Positions 24,033-32,069 of a stretch of DNA of 44,460 nucleotides are shown piece after piece. Under the pieces are notes generated by a model. That model was given only the letters and a program-made list of their open reading frames with translations, was not told the origin of the DNA and did no database searches. The position numbers and the translations under genes were made by a program. Position 1 is the stretch's first letter. The number at the start of each line of letters is the position of its first letter. The stretch is from TMED14 sp965657195 (GTDB lineage: Bacteria; Bacteroidota; Bacteroidia; Flavobacteriales; Schleiferiaceae): assembly GCA_965657195.1 (NCBI GenBank), contig CBFHNK010000007.1, positions 1-44,460 on the forward strand, read 5' to 3'.

Positions 24033-24048
24033 CTATGTTTTGGGAGCG

Positions 24049-24056
24049 CAAAGATA
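24049..24056 (-). promoter_or_regulatory. -7 box of tRNA-Glu/rpsT
   Basis: TATCTTTG on the minus strand, an exact consensus match 16 nt upstream of the mature tRNA 5' end. This leaves a short 5' leader for RNase P. Confidence 0.65.
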
Positions 24057-24093
24057 TAAAATTCGACCCATATGAACAACTCCTAATCTAGAA

Positions 24094-24762
24094 TTAGCTA
24101 ACCTCAGGTCGAAACCCCAATCGTTTGCCTGTACGCTGCCGAAGTTCCTCACGAATACCCTCAAGGGCCAGCACCGATACTTCTTGCACTGCCTGAAACG
24201 GCGAAGCCTGCAAATCAAAGTCCATGGCGGTAATCATTAGTCGATAAAGCCATTGTTGCAAATCATCGGTACAGACCTCATTCTGCTTCAACGGCAAATT
24301 CAACGGTCCCACACCCTCGGCAAAATGATGTCCCTCTCCGTTGATAAAAAATCTGCTCATCAGCGTGCCTACATCGTTTAATCGACGCATCCGAAAGGAG
24401 TCAGACAGAAAATTATATACGTGAATCAAGCCAAAGTAGGCACGGTTCGAATTAGACTTGACGTAGTCTGAATCAAGCATTGAATGACCATCCGGAAGCA
24501 AGAACGCATTCGTATGCACCTGAAATACCAGTGAATCCCCCGAAAACCGCAATTCAAACTCAAATTCGCCTCGATCAACAAACTCAACGACCACCGAACG
24601 GTCGATTCCGACCATTTTGCTGTTCAAATCAACCGCCACGGACTGCACAACAATGCGCAATTCCGCAAATGCCCCAAGCACGCGGCGGTGGACCAACTGC
24701 TTATTGCTGGACTTAGTAGCCAGCGTCTGCAGGATTAATTCGGGATTGGCGTCAGTCTTCAT
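24094..24762 (-). CDS. Conserved Bacteroidota protein of unknown function
   Basis: A 222-residue protein I recognise as a family restricted to Bacteroidota, without known function. It has no signal peptide or membrane helix. Characteristic stretches are VEFVDRGEFEFELRFSGDSLVFQVHTNAF and AYFGLIHVYNFLSDSFRMRRLNDVGTLMSRFFINGEGHHF. The ATG at 24762 lies one base after the proS stop, so it is co-transcribed with proS. A frame reaching back to 25011 would overlap proS and is rejected. Confidence 0.85.
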   Translation of the reverse strand: MKTDANPELILQTLATKSSNKQLVHRRVLGAFAELRIVVQSVAVDLNSKMVGIDRSVVVEFVDRGEFEFELRFSGDSLVFQVHTNAFLLPDGHSMLDSDYVKSNSNRAYFGLIHVYNFLSDSFRMRRLNDVGTLMSRFFINGEGHHFAEGVGPLNLPLKQNEVCTDDLQQWLYRLMITAMDFDLQASPFQAVQEVSVLALEGIREELRQRTGKRLGFRPEVS

Positions 24763-24763
24763 A

Positions 24764-26236
24764 CTAGTAGGCTCGAGCAAATAAAACCCGCTGCTTGGAC
24801 GGGGCGCCGGTGAGGACGCACACACCGTCCTCAAGCGCATTGTGTAACGGAATACAGCGAATCGTAGCCTTCGTGAGTTCTTTGATTCGCTCCTCGGTCT
24901 CGGGCGTACCGTCCCAGTGCGCAGACACGAAGCCGCCGGCATCGAGGGCCGACTCAAATTCCGCCCAAGAATCAACGACGTGCATGTTCGCCTCGCGGTA
25001 CGCGAGCGCACGGTCGTACATCGCCTGCTGGATTTCGGCCAAACGACCGGGAACAGAAGCTGCTAAACCCTCCACAGGCACCGTCTCTTTGGTCAGCGTG
25101 TCGCGACGCGCAAGCTCCACTACCCCATTGGCAAGGTCGCGAGGGCCGATTGCCACACGCAGCGGAACCCCTTTGAGTTCGTACTCGTTAAACTTCCAAC
25201 CGGGCTTGTAGGTATCGCGGTCGTCGTACTTCACGCGGACGCCTTGGGCGCGCAAATCCGCCACCAACTGCTTAGCCACCACAGACACCGCATCCAGCTC
25301 TTCTTCGCCGCGGTAAATCGGAACAATGACCACCTGAATCGGAGCCAACTTCGGAGGCAGCACCAGTCCGTTGTCGTCAGAGTGGGTCATTACCAACGCC
25401 CCCATCAGGCGGGTCGACACACCCCACGACGTAGCCCACACGTGCTTCACTTCGCCGTCGCGGTCCTGAAACTTCACGTCAAAGGCCTTGGCAAAATTCT
25501 GACCTAAAAAGTGCGAGGTTCCGGCCTGCAACGCTTTACCGTCCTGCATCAACGCTTCAATGCAGTAGGTCTCGAGGGCCCCAGCAAACCGCTCATTTGC
25601 CGTCTTTACGCCGCGAACCACCGGAATCGCCAGTACGGTCTCCGAAAACTCAGCATACACTTCAAGCATTTGTTCCGCCTCAGCAATCGCTTCCTCGCGG
25701 GTCGCGTGGGCCGTGTGTCCCTCTTGCCACAAAAATTCCGCGGTGCGCAGAAAGAGGCGCGTACGCATCTCCCAACGTACCACATTGGCCCATTGGTTCA
25801 CCAAAATCGGCAAGTCGCGGTAGCTCTGAACCCATCCGCGGTAGGTGTCCCAGATGATGGTCTCTGAAGTCGGGCGCACAATCAACTCCTCTTCGAGCTT
25901 GGCATCTTCGTCCACCACTACACCCTTTCCGTCAGGAGCCGTTTTCAGGCGGTAGTGCGTCACCACGGCGCATTCCTTGGCGAATCCGTCGACGTGCGCC
26001 GCTTCTTTGCTGAAGTAACTTTTTGGAATAAACAGCGGAAAATAAGCGTTTACATGGCCCGTTTCTTTAAAGCGACGGTCCAACTCAGCCTGCATTCCCT
26101 CCCAGATTGCGTAGCCGTGCGGCTTGATGACCATGCACCCGCGAACGCCGGAATTTTCGGCCAAATCCGCCTGAATGACAAGCTCGTTGTACCATTTTGA
26201 GTAGTCCGTGGCGCGGGGGGTGAGGTTCTTAGCCAT
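24764..26236 (-). CDS. proS: Prolyl-tRNA synthetase, archaeal/eukaryotic type
   Basis: Charges tRNA-Pro in the cytoplasm. The 490-residue enzyme is the short type 3 ProRS without the inserted editing domain of the E. coli enzyme. Visible features are DYSKWYNELVIQADLAENSGVRGCMVIKPHGYAIWE at the N-terminus, class II motif 2 around NVVRWEMRTRLFLRTAEFLWQEGHTAHAT, and motif 3 in the SHFLGQNFAKAFDVKF to TSWGVSTRLMGALVMTHSDDNGLVLPP region. An anticodon-binding domain begins near QVVIVPIYRG, and the family's C-terminal Tyr is present (RVLFARAY). The promoter box lies 40 nt upstream. Confidence 0.96.
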   Translation of the reverse strand: MAKNLTPRATDYSKWYNELVIQADLAENSGVRGCMVIKPHGYAIWEGMQAELDRRFKETGHVNAYFPLFIPKSYFSKEAAHVDGFAKECAVVTHYRLKTAPDGKGVVVDEDAKLEEELIVRPTSETIIWDTYRGWVQSYRDLPILVNQWANVVRWEMRTRLFLRTAEFLWQEGHTAHATREEAIAEAEQMLEVYAEFSETVLAIPVVRGVKTANERFAGALETYCIEALMQDGKALQAGTSHFLGQNFAKAFDVKFQDRDGEVKHVWATSWGVSTRLMGALVMTHSDDNGLVLPPKLAPIQVVIVPIYRGEEELDAVSVVAKQLVADLRAQGVRVKYDDRDTYKPGWKFNEYELKGVPLRVAIGPRDLANGVVELARRDTLTKETVPVEGLAASVPGRLAEIQQAMYDRALAYREANMHVVDSWAEFESALDAGGFVSAHWDGTPETEERIKELTKATIRCIPLHNALEDGVCVLTGAPSKQRVLFARAY

Positions 26237-26276
26237 ACTTTGGTATGCAATTTGGGTTCTGTTCCGTAGTAAACCC

Positions 26277-26284
26277 CAAAAGTA
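26277..26284 (-). promoter_or_regulatory. -7 box of proS
   Basis: TACTTTTG on the minus strand, exact consensus, 40 nt before the proS ATG. It lies only 6 bp before the start of the divergent lipoprotein gene. Confidence 0.55.
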
Positions 26285-26290
26285 CGGTCT

Positions 26291-27454
26291 ATGCGCTACC
26301 TCCTACTCCTCGCCCCTCTTGGCTTTTTCGTCTCTTCGTGCGGAACCAGCCAGACCGCCTACCGCGACTTTGACGGTTCGTATTCATGGTCGAATTCCCA
26401 AGCGTACCGAGAAGGCTACGAATCCGGATACCAACAGGGCTACCAAGAAGGCGCCGGCGACCAAGCGGCCCAAGACGATCAAGACGGACGCCCCGAACGC
26501 GTGACCCGGACCCGAACCATTGTTCGCTACGAATACTACCCAACCTACTACTACCACTGGAGCCAGCCCTGGATGCGGCACGACCCCTTCGCCTTTTATG
26601 GTGGCTGGAATATGCCCAACCGCTGGAACAGATGGAACCGCTGGGACCGCCCCAACCGCTGGAACCGAGGCTTCAATGGATGGAACGACCCCTGGCATGG
26701 AGGATTCGGATGGAACGACCCGTGGTACGGCGGCTACGGTTGGAACGACCCCTGGTACGGCGGCTACGGCTGGAACGACCCTTGGTACGGCGGCTACGGC
26801 TGGAACGACCCTTGGGGTTGGAATCCCTACTACGGATTCGGTGGTTACAACGGTTGGAACAACCGCTACGATCGCTGGAACCGACCTGGCGGTGGCTGGA
26901 CTCAGCCCGGTGGCGGATCTGGTTCCGGAACCGTGGACCCCACCCCCGACAGCGACATCCGTCGCCAGCAAATCAATTCAGGAAGCACCCCCTACCGTCG
27001 ACCCGTGGTGACCAACAATCCGGGCGGAGGAAGCGTCGACCAAAATCGCCCCAAAGTGGTCGAAGCTGAGCGCGGCCTGGAAACTTCTCCAACGAGACCC
27101 AGCGGCAGTAACCGTCCAGGAACCATTAGCGACGATACGCCGACCCGCGGCAACACTCCCGTTCGCCCGAGCACGAGCCCCCGTGAACCTCAGGGTAGCA
27201 CCCCTCCTGCCGTGCGCCAGCCCGAAGTTCGCAAGCCCGCTCCCGCACAGCGCCAGCCTGAGGTCCGCAAGCCCGCTCCCGCGCAGCGCCAGCCCGAAAC
27301 CCGAAAACCAGAGCCGCCCCAACGCCAACCCGAAGTGCGACGTTCCGAACCCGCTCAGCGTAAGCCTGAGTTCCGCCAACCGTCGACTCCTCGGAGTAAT
27401 CCCACGCCGCAGCGCAGCAACCCTTCGCCTAGCACGAGCCCGCGCCGTCCCTAA
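26291..27454 (+). CDS. Repeat-rich putative surface lipoprotein
   Basis: A 387-residue exported protein of unknown function. MRYLLLLAPLGFFVSSC is a lipoprotein signal with lipobox VSSC and acyl Cys17. A YREGYESGYQQGYQEG stretch follows, then a Trp/Asn/Arg/Gly/Tyr-rich region (about residues 95-215) with five tandem 10-residue copies of GWNDPWYGGY. A Gly/Pro/Ser linker follows, and the C-terminus has five 12-residue copies of RQPEVRKPAPAQ. Both repeats are encoded in frame by 30-bp and 36-bp units. The composition suggests a flexible, adhesive or wall-like cell-surface protein, but that is inference. It is followed by an OmpP1/FadL gene after 11 bp. Confidence 0.8.
   Translation: MRYLLLLAPLGFFVSSCGTSQTAYRDFDGSYSWSNSQAYREGYESGYQQGYQEGAGDQAAQDDQDGRPERVTRTRTIVRYEYYPTYYYHWSQPWMRHDPFAFYGGWNMPNRWNRWNRWDRPNRWNRGFNGWNDPWHGGFGWNDPWYGGYGWNDPWYGGYGWNDPWYGGYGWNDPWGWNPYYGFGGYNGWNNRYDRWNRPGGGWTQPGGGSGSGTVDPTPDSDIRRQQINSGSTPYRRPVVTNNPGGGSVDQNRPKVVEAERGLETSPTRPSGSNRPGTISDDTPTRGNTPVRPSTSPREPQGSTPPAVRQPEVRKPAPAQRQPEVRKPAPAQRQPETRKPEPPQRQPEVRRSEPAQRKPEFRQPSTPRSNPTPQRSNPSPSTSPRRP
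26678..26827 (+). repeat. Five tandem 30-bp repeats (GWNDPWYGGY)
   Basis: Five consecutive 30-bp units encode GWNDPWHGGF, three GWNDPWYGGY copies and a final GWNDPWGWNP. The three middle units are nearly identical at DNA level, implying recent copy-number change. Confidence 0.92.
27215..27394 (+). repeat. Five tandem 36-bp repeats (RQPEVRKPAPAQ)
   Basis: Five 36-bp units begin at 27215, 27251, 27287, 27323 and 27359, encoding RQPEVRKPAPAQ and degenerating towards the C-terminus (RKPEFRQPSTPR). The Pro/Arg/Gln composition predicts an extended, basic tail. Confidence 0.88.
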
Positions 27455-27465
27455 ACGCCTGATCT

Positions 27466-28854
27466 ATGAAAACCTCCATCACCCTAGCCCTGCTCACCGC
27501 GGGCAGCCTGTCGCTTTGTGCCCAATCCACCCTCAGCGCGGTATGGATGCAGCGCGGACACCGCTTTGGCACGGCCCGCTACAACGGGTCTGCAGGTGCA
27601 CTCGCTGCGCTGGGCGGCGACGGCAGCTCGAGCATTGAGAACCCTGCCCTCATGAATTCTTCGACGTTTGGCGGAACCGAATTCAGCGCCCACGTCCGGG
27701 CCGACCAAACCGACCTTAGGAGCCAAGGACTGGGACTCGGCCAGGCCTACATGGCCGGTGCTTGGCGCCTCAATAGCACAGCCCGTCTGTCTGTGGGACT
27801 GGCCTACCAGCGCGACGCGTGGTTTCCCAACTTCTGGATTACTTCAGACCAAAACCCCCTGACATCAGCGGTGGCAGGTTGGATGGAACAATCCAACGGA
27901 TTCAGCCCTGAACAGCTTTTGGCCAACGGACAGTACGACGCATACGTAGCCTACATGGGCTACCTCACTGAAGTGGGCGCTGGCAACCAGTACACCGCCT
28001 ATGCCGACGGAGTGCCTACCTACCGCCAGGTGCGTTTTGCACGTGAGCAGTCGAGCACGTCGTGGTCAGTTCCCTTCGCCATTAAAAGCGAAAAATTTTC
28101 GCTCGGGGTGCGGATCGAGCGGCGCGACGGGAGGGCGCAAGAACGCTTTACGATGACCGAGTCGGGATTCAACCCAAGTGGCGTCACTAAGGCCTACCAG
28201 AAAACCGTGGTGGACAGCACCCGTTGGGGCCAGTGGAACATTCGCTTTGGCGTGGCTGCCCAGCTGACGGACGGACTGAGGTTCAGCGCAGCGGTGCAGC
28301 CCGCGTCGACGGCCTTGGTGCAGTGGGACTACCGCAATAGGGTTACACCTGAGGCCAACAGCTCCGAAACCAACCTCACCGCGTTTGAACTCTACGACGA
28401 TCAGGAGTTTCGCTACCAACTACCCACAGTCGTGCAATTTGGCCTTGCCCAGACACTCGGAACCAAGGCCGCAGTATCTGCCGTGTGGGTCTACCATTCC
28501 ACGGTGGATGCGCTGATTAGCAGTCCGTTGAACTACTACGACCTCGGTCGCCAAATGGCTGACGAACTCCAGGCCCACCAGCAGTTCCGCCTCGGAGGCG
28601 AATACCGACTGACCGAAGCCTGGACGGCCCGCGGCGGGATACAATGGTCCGAGTCCGGAACCGTTTTTGACGACCACAGCAGCTACCAAATGCTGGGACT
28701 CGGCCTCGGATACCAAGAGCGCGATTGGGGAGTAGACCTTGCCTTTAATGCCCTTCGCACGTCAGGAAGCATCCAGAATCCTGGGGATGGCCAATCTTGG
28801 GACCTAGGCGCTGACCACCAGCGCGGCACCGTGACGTACCGAGCTCGATTCTAG
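27466..28854 (+). CDS. Outer-membrane protein, OmpP1/FadL family
   Basis: A 462-residue outer-membrane beta-barrel. MKTSITLALLTAGSLSLCAQ is a signal peptide. The start of the mature part, GHRFGTARYNGSAGALAALGGDGSSSIENPALMNSS, is the typical hatch region of Bacteroidota OmpP1/FadL transporters, which admit hydrophobic compounds such as fatty acids. Alternating aromatic/polar strands fill the rest, ending in RGTVTYRARF with the C-terminal Phe usual for barrels. It lies 11 bp after the repeat-rich lipoprotein gene. The substrate is not known. Confidence 0.88.
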   Translation: MKTSITLALLTAGSLSLCAQSTLSAVWMQRGHRFGTARYNGSAGALAALGGDGSSSIENPALMNSSTFGGTEFSAHVRADQTDLRSQGLGLGQAYMAGAWRLNSTARLSVGLAYQRDAWFPNFWITSDQNPLTSAVAGWMEQSNGFSPEQLLANGQYDAYVAYMGYLTEVGAGNQYTAYADGVPTYRQVRFAREQSSTSWSVPFAIKSEKFSLGVRIERRDGRAQERFTMTESGFNPSGVTKAYQKTVVDSTRWGQWNIRFGVAAQLTDGLRFSAAVQPASTALVQWDYRNRVTPEANSSETNLTAFELYDDQEFRYQLPTVVQFGLAQTLGTKAAVSAVWVYHSTVDALISSPLNYYDLGRQMADELQAHQQFRLGGEYRLTEAWTARGGIQWSESGTVFDDHSSYQMLGLGLGYQERDWGVDLAFNALRTSGSIQNPGDGQSWDLGADHQRGTVTYRARF

Positions 28855-28881
28855 GCTGCTTCCCCAAAGCCCTTCGTGGCG

Positions 28882-28889
28882 TATTTTCG
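28882..28889 (+). promoter_or_regulatory. -7 box of BNR-repeat gene
   Basis: TATTTTCG matches the consensus except for C in place of T. It ends 4 nt before the ATG at 28894 and rejects the upstream start at 28876. Confidence 0.5.
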
Positions 28890-28893
28890 GGGA

Positions 28894-31800
28894 ATGAAGC
28901 ACCTACTTTGGATCGCCGCGGTTGCGGCACTTCCGGCCGCAATGCAGGCCCAAAAGCTTGACGCACTGGCCTTTCGCAGCGTCGGACCCGCCCTCACGAG
29001 TGGCCGGGTTTCGGACCTCGCCGTACATCCAACCAACGCCGACGAGTGGTACGTCGCAGCCGCTTCGGGCGGAGTCTGGAAGACCACGAACCACGGCGTG
29101 ACGTTCGAGCCCTTGTTCGACGACCAAGGCTCCTACTCCATCGGGTGCATCACCCTTGACCCCAGCAACCCGCACACGGTGTGGGTGGGTTCCGGAGAAA
29201 ACAACAACCAGCGCTCGGTAGCCTACGGCGACGGGGTCTACAAGTCTACCGACGGAGGCGCAAGCTGGACCAACATGGGCCTCAAGGCCTCGGAGCATAT
29301 CGGCATGATTGCGGTGCACCCTAAAAACAGCAACATCGTGTGGGTGGCCGCCTACGGACCCTTGTGGAGCAGCGGTGGTGAGCGCGGAATCTACAAAACC
29401 ACCGACGGCGGCAAGACCTGGCGTCGCGTGCTGCAGGTGTCAGACCACACCGGATTCAACGAGGTGCACCTCGATCCGCGCAACCCCAACATCCTGTTTG
29501 CCACGGCCCACCAACGCCGTCGCCACGTGCACACCTACATTTCAGGCGGACCCGAATCCGGCCTATGGAAGTCCGAAGACGGTGGCGAAACCTGGACAGA
29601 GGTTAAAAGTGGGATTCCGGGCGGAGACAAGGGCCGACTCAGCCTCGCCATTTCGCCCGTTAATCCAGACGTGCACTACCTCATGATCGAGGGGCACGGA
29701 ACCTACCGCAGCACCAACCGCGGCGCGTCCTACAGCAAGCGCAGCGACCACGCCACTTCGGGCAACTACTACGTCGAGCTGATTGCATCCAAGCACGACG
29801 CCGATGCGGTGTACAGTATGGATACCTACGCCCAGTGGTCTGAAGACGGCGGAGCCACCTTTACGCGCCTTGGCGAAAAAAACAAGCACGTCGACAACCA
29901 CGCGTTTTGGCAAGATCCCAGCAACCCCAAGCACCTCATCATGGGCTGCGACGGCGGAGTCTACGAAACCTGGGACCACGCGTCGACCTGGCACTACAAA
30001 GACAACTTGCCGATTACTCAATTCTACCGAGTGGCGGTGGACAACGCCCTTCCGTTCTATGGCATTTATGGCGGAACCCAGGACAACTTCTCGCTCGGAG
30101 GCCCCAGCCAGACCATCAACGACCGCGGAATCGTCAACAGCGATTGGTACGTGACCCAAACGGGCGACGGATTTGAATCTCAGGTGGACCCCACCGACCC
30201 CAACATTGTCTACGCCCAAGCACAGTACGGCGGACTCCAGCGATTTGATAAAAAATCCGGCGAAGGCGTCAACATTAAGCCCATCGAGCCGGTGAACGGC
30301 AAAGCATGGCGCTGGAACTGGGATGCCCCCCTTCTCATCAGTCCGCACGACAGCAAGACGCTGTACTTCGCCGCCAATGTCGTATTCAAGAGCACGGACC
30401 GCGGCAATTCGTGGACGAGCATTTCAGGTGACTTGTCGCGCCAACTCGACCGCCACCAGATTCCGGTGATGGGCAAGATTCAGGGCCTCGACGCCATCGC
30501 GTACAAGCAGAGCACCTCGATGTACGGCAACATTACTGCGCTGCATGAGTCGCCGAAAACCAAGGGTCTTTTGGCCGTGGGAACCGACGACGGCCTAGTC
30601 CATATTTCAAGTGACGGCGGCGCGAACTGGACGAAGCTCGACAAGCTTCCGGGCATTCCGGACCTAACGTACGTGAACGACGTCAAGTGGTCGCAGCATT
30701 CCGCAGATGTGCTGTACGTAGTGTTCAACAACCACAAAAACGGTGATTTCAAGCCGTACGTACTCGTGACCAAAAACCGCGGCAAGTCGTGGGAAACGTT
30801 GAGCACGGGGTTACCGCAGCGCGGTTCCGCATACGTACTCGCAGAAGACCACATTGACGCCAGTTTGCTGTTTGTCGGAACCGAATTCGGGGCGTTCACC
30901 AGCACCGACGGGGGCCTGACGTGGACCGAGCTCAAAAAAGGCCTGCCGACCGTGGCGGTACGCGACATTGCCATTCAGCAGCGCGAAGACGACCTCGTTT
31001 TGGCAACCTTCGGACGTGGTTTTTACGTACTTGACGACTACAGCCCCTTGCGCGAAATCAAAAAGGACATCAAAAAGAATGAGGCGATCATTCTGCCGAT
31101 TAAGCCTGCCGTTCTGTTCCATGAGGCTTCGCCCTTGGGATACGGCGGAGCAGGATTCCTCGGCGCGAGCTACTACATGGCCCACAACCCAAAGGTGGGC
31201 GCCACGTTCACGTACTGGGTTAAGAACGCCCCAAAAACACTCAAAGAGCAGCGCGAAGAGGCCGAAAAGAAAGCACCGACCTACCCATCTAAAGACGCCA
31301 TTCGTGCTGAGGCAAATGAAGACAAACCCTACCTCGCACTGGTCATTCGCAGCAGTAACGGTTCGGTCGTGCGCATACTTCAAGCAAAGTACAGCAACGG
31401 CCTCAAACGCACGACTTGGGACGGCAAGGTTGCGCGCAGTTCGTCTCCCGATCGGGGTTCGTACATGGCTCCTGCGGGAACCTACAGCATCCAGCTCGTA
31501 GGAGTCCACGGCAGCAGCATTGACACCCTAACTAAGCCAAGCACGTTTGCGGTGACCTACCTCAACAACGTAAGCCTTCCGGCAGAAAAGCCCGCCGAAC
31601 TCGTGGCACTGCAAAAGTCTTTGGATGCCTTGCAGCTCCGAATGGATAAAGTGGGGCGCCAAATGGATGAAGTAGCGGCTCGACTCGAGCGCGCCGACAA
31701 GTTGGTGGGCTACGGCGTAGCCACCCCGGCCACACTGCGCGGTGAGGTTGCCGCAGCGCGTGCTGAGTGGCGTGCGCTCAACATGGTGCTGAACGGAGAC

Positions 31801-31995
31801 GAGTTGATTGCGGGCAAGGAATTCGAAACGCTTCCAGGCCTGCGCGACCGATTGAGTTCGGCAACTTGGGGTTCGTACTCAATTCGTTCAGAACCCACCC
31901 AGACGATGAAGGACCAGCGCCGCGTCGTGGCCGACCAAATCGCCGACGTAGAGAAGCGACTGGCCGCACTCATGAATCAGAGTGCAGCGTGGTAA
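28894..31995 (+). CDS. Large secreted BNR/sortilin-like beta-propeller protein
   Basis: A 1033-residue exported protein. MKHLLWIAAVAALPAAMQAQ is a signal peptide. Roughly the first 700 residues are a beta-propeller with repeated BNR/Asp-box motifs, for example STDGGASW, TTDGGKTW, SEDGGETW, SSDGGANW and STDGGLTW, as in the Vps10/sortilin-like and glycosyl-hydrolase-type propellers. A beta-rich domain follows, then a coiled-coil region (about residues 905-1000, LQLRMDKVGRQMDEVAARLERADKL). The family is common in Bacteroidota and of uncertain role, possibly polymer binding. I see no obvious type IX secretion sorting tail. An intrinsic terminator follows. Confidence 0.88.
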   Translation: MKHLLWIAAVAALPAAMQAQKLDALAFRSVGPALTSGRVSDLAVHPTNADEWYVAAASGGVWKTTNHGVTFEPLFDDQGSYSIGCITLDPSNPHTVWVGSGENNNQRSVAYGDGVYKSTDGGASWTNMGLKASEHIGMIAVHPKNSNIVWVAAYGPLWSSGGERGIYKTTDGGKTWRRVLQVSDHTGFNEVHLDPRNPNILFATAHQRRRHVHTYISGGPESGLWKSEDGGETWTEVKSGIPGGDKGRLSLAISPVNPDVHYLMIEGHGTYRSTNRGASYSKRSDHATSGNYYVELIASKHDADAVYSMDTYAQWSEDGGATFTRLGEKNKHVDNHAFWQDPSNPKHLIMGCDGGVYETWDHASTWHYKDNLPITQFYRVAVDNALPFYGIYGGTQDNFSLGGPSQTINDRGIVNSDWYVTQTGDGFESQVDPTDPNIVYAQAQYGGLQRFDKKSGEGVNIKPIEPVNGKAWRWNWDAPLLISPHDSKTLYFAANVVFKSTDRGNSWTSISGDLSRQLDRHQIPVMGKIQGLDAIAYKQSTSMYGNITALHESPKTKGLLAVGTDDGLVHISSDGGANWTKLDKLPGIPDLTYVNDVKWSQHSADVLYVVFNNHKNGDFKPYVLVTKNRGKSWETLSTGLPQRGSAYVLAEDHIDASLLFVGTEFGAFTSTDGGLTWTELKKGLPTVAVRDIAIQQREDDLVLATFGRGFYVLDDYSPLREIKKDIKKNEAIILPIKPAVLFHEASPLGYGGAGFLGASYYMAHNPKVGATFTYWVKNAPKTLKEQREEAEKKAPTYPSKDAIRAEANEDKPYLALVIRSSNGSVVRILQAKYSNGLKRTTWDGKVARSSSPDRGSYMAPAGTYSIQLVGVHGSSIDTLTKPSTFAVTYLNNVSLPAEKPAELVALQKSLDALQLRMDKVGRQMDEVAARLERADKLVGYGVATPATLRGEVAAARAEWRALNMVLNGDELIAGKEFETLPGLRDRLSSATWGSYSIRSEPTQTMKDQRRVVADQIADVEKRLAALMNQSAAW

Positions 31996-32015
31996 GCTGA
32001 TTGCGCATTTAAAAC

Positions 32016-32048
32016 AAAGGGCGGCCCTTCGCGGGGCCGCCCTTTTTT
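32016..32048. terminator. Bidirectional intrinsic terminator
   Basis: GGGCGGCCC and GGGCCGCCC form a 9-bp stem with loop TTCGCG, flanked by AAA on the left and T-run on the right. It lies between the convergent BNR and KAS III genes and could serve both. Confidence 0.9.
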
Positions 32049-32069
32049 ATGGAATCCATAGGTTCCGAA

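Noticed and set aside
26678..26827. Possible CRISPR array
   Set aside because: Repeats are directly adjacent without unique spacers, keep the reading frame and encode GWNDPWYGGY units.
26386..27069. Overlapping frames on both strands in the repeat-rich lipoprotein
   Set aside because: They arise from the tandem DNA repeats. Only the frame starting at 26291 has a signal peptide.
29563..30348. Open frame of 261 codons antisense to the BNR gene
   Set aside because: Val/Gly-rich shadow translation without motif; the opposite strand has a complete signal peptide and Asp-box repeats.
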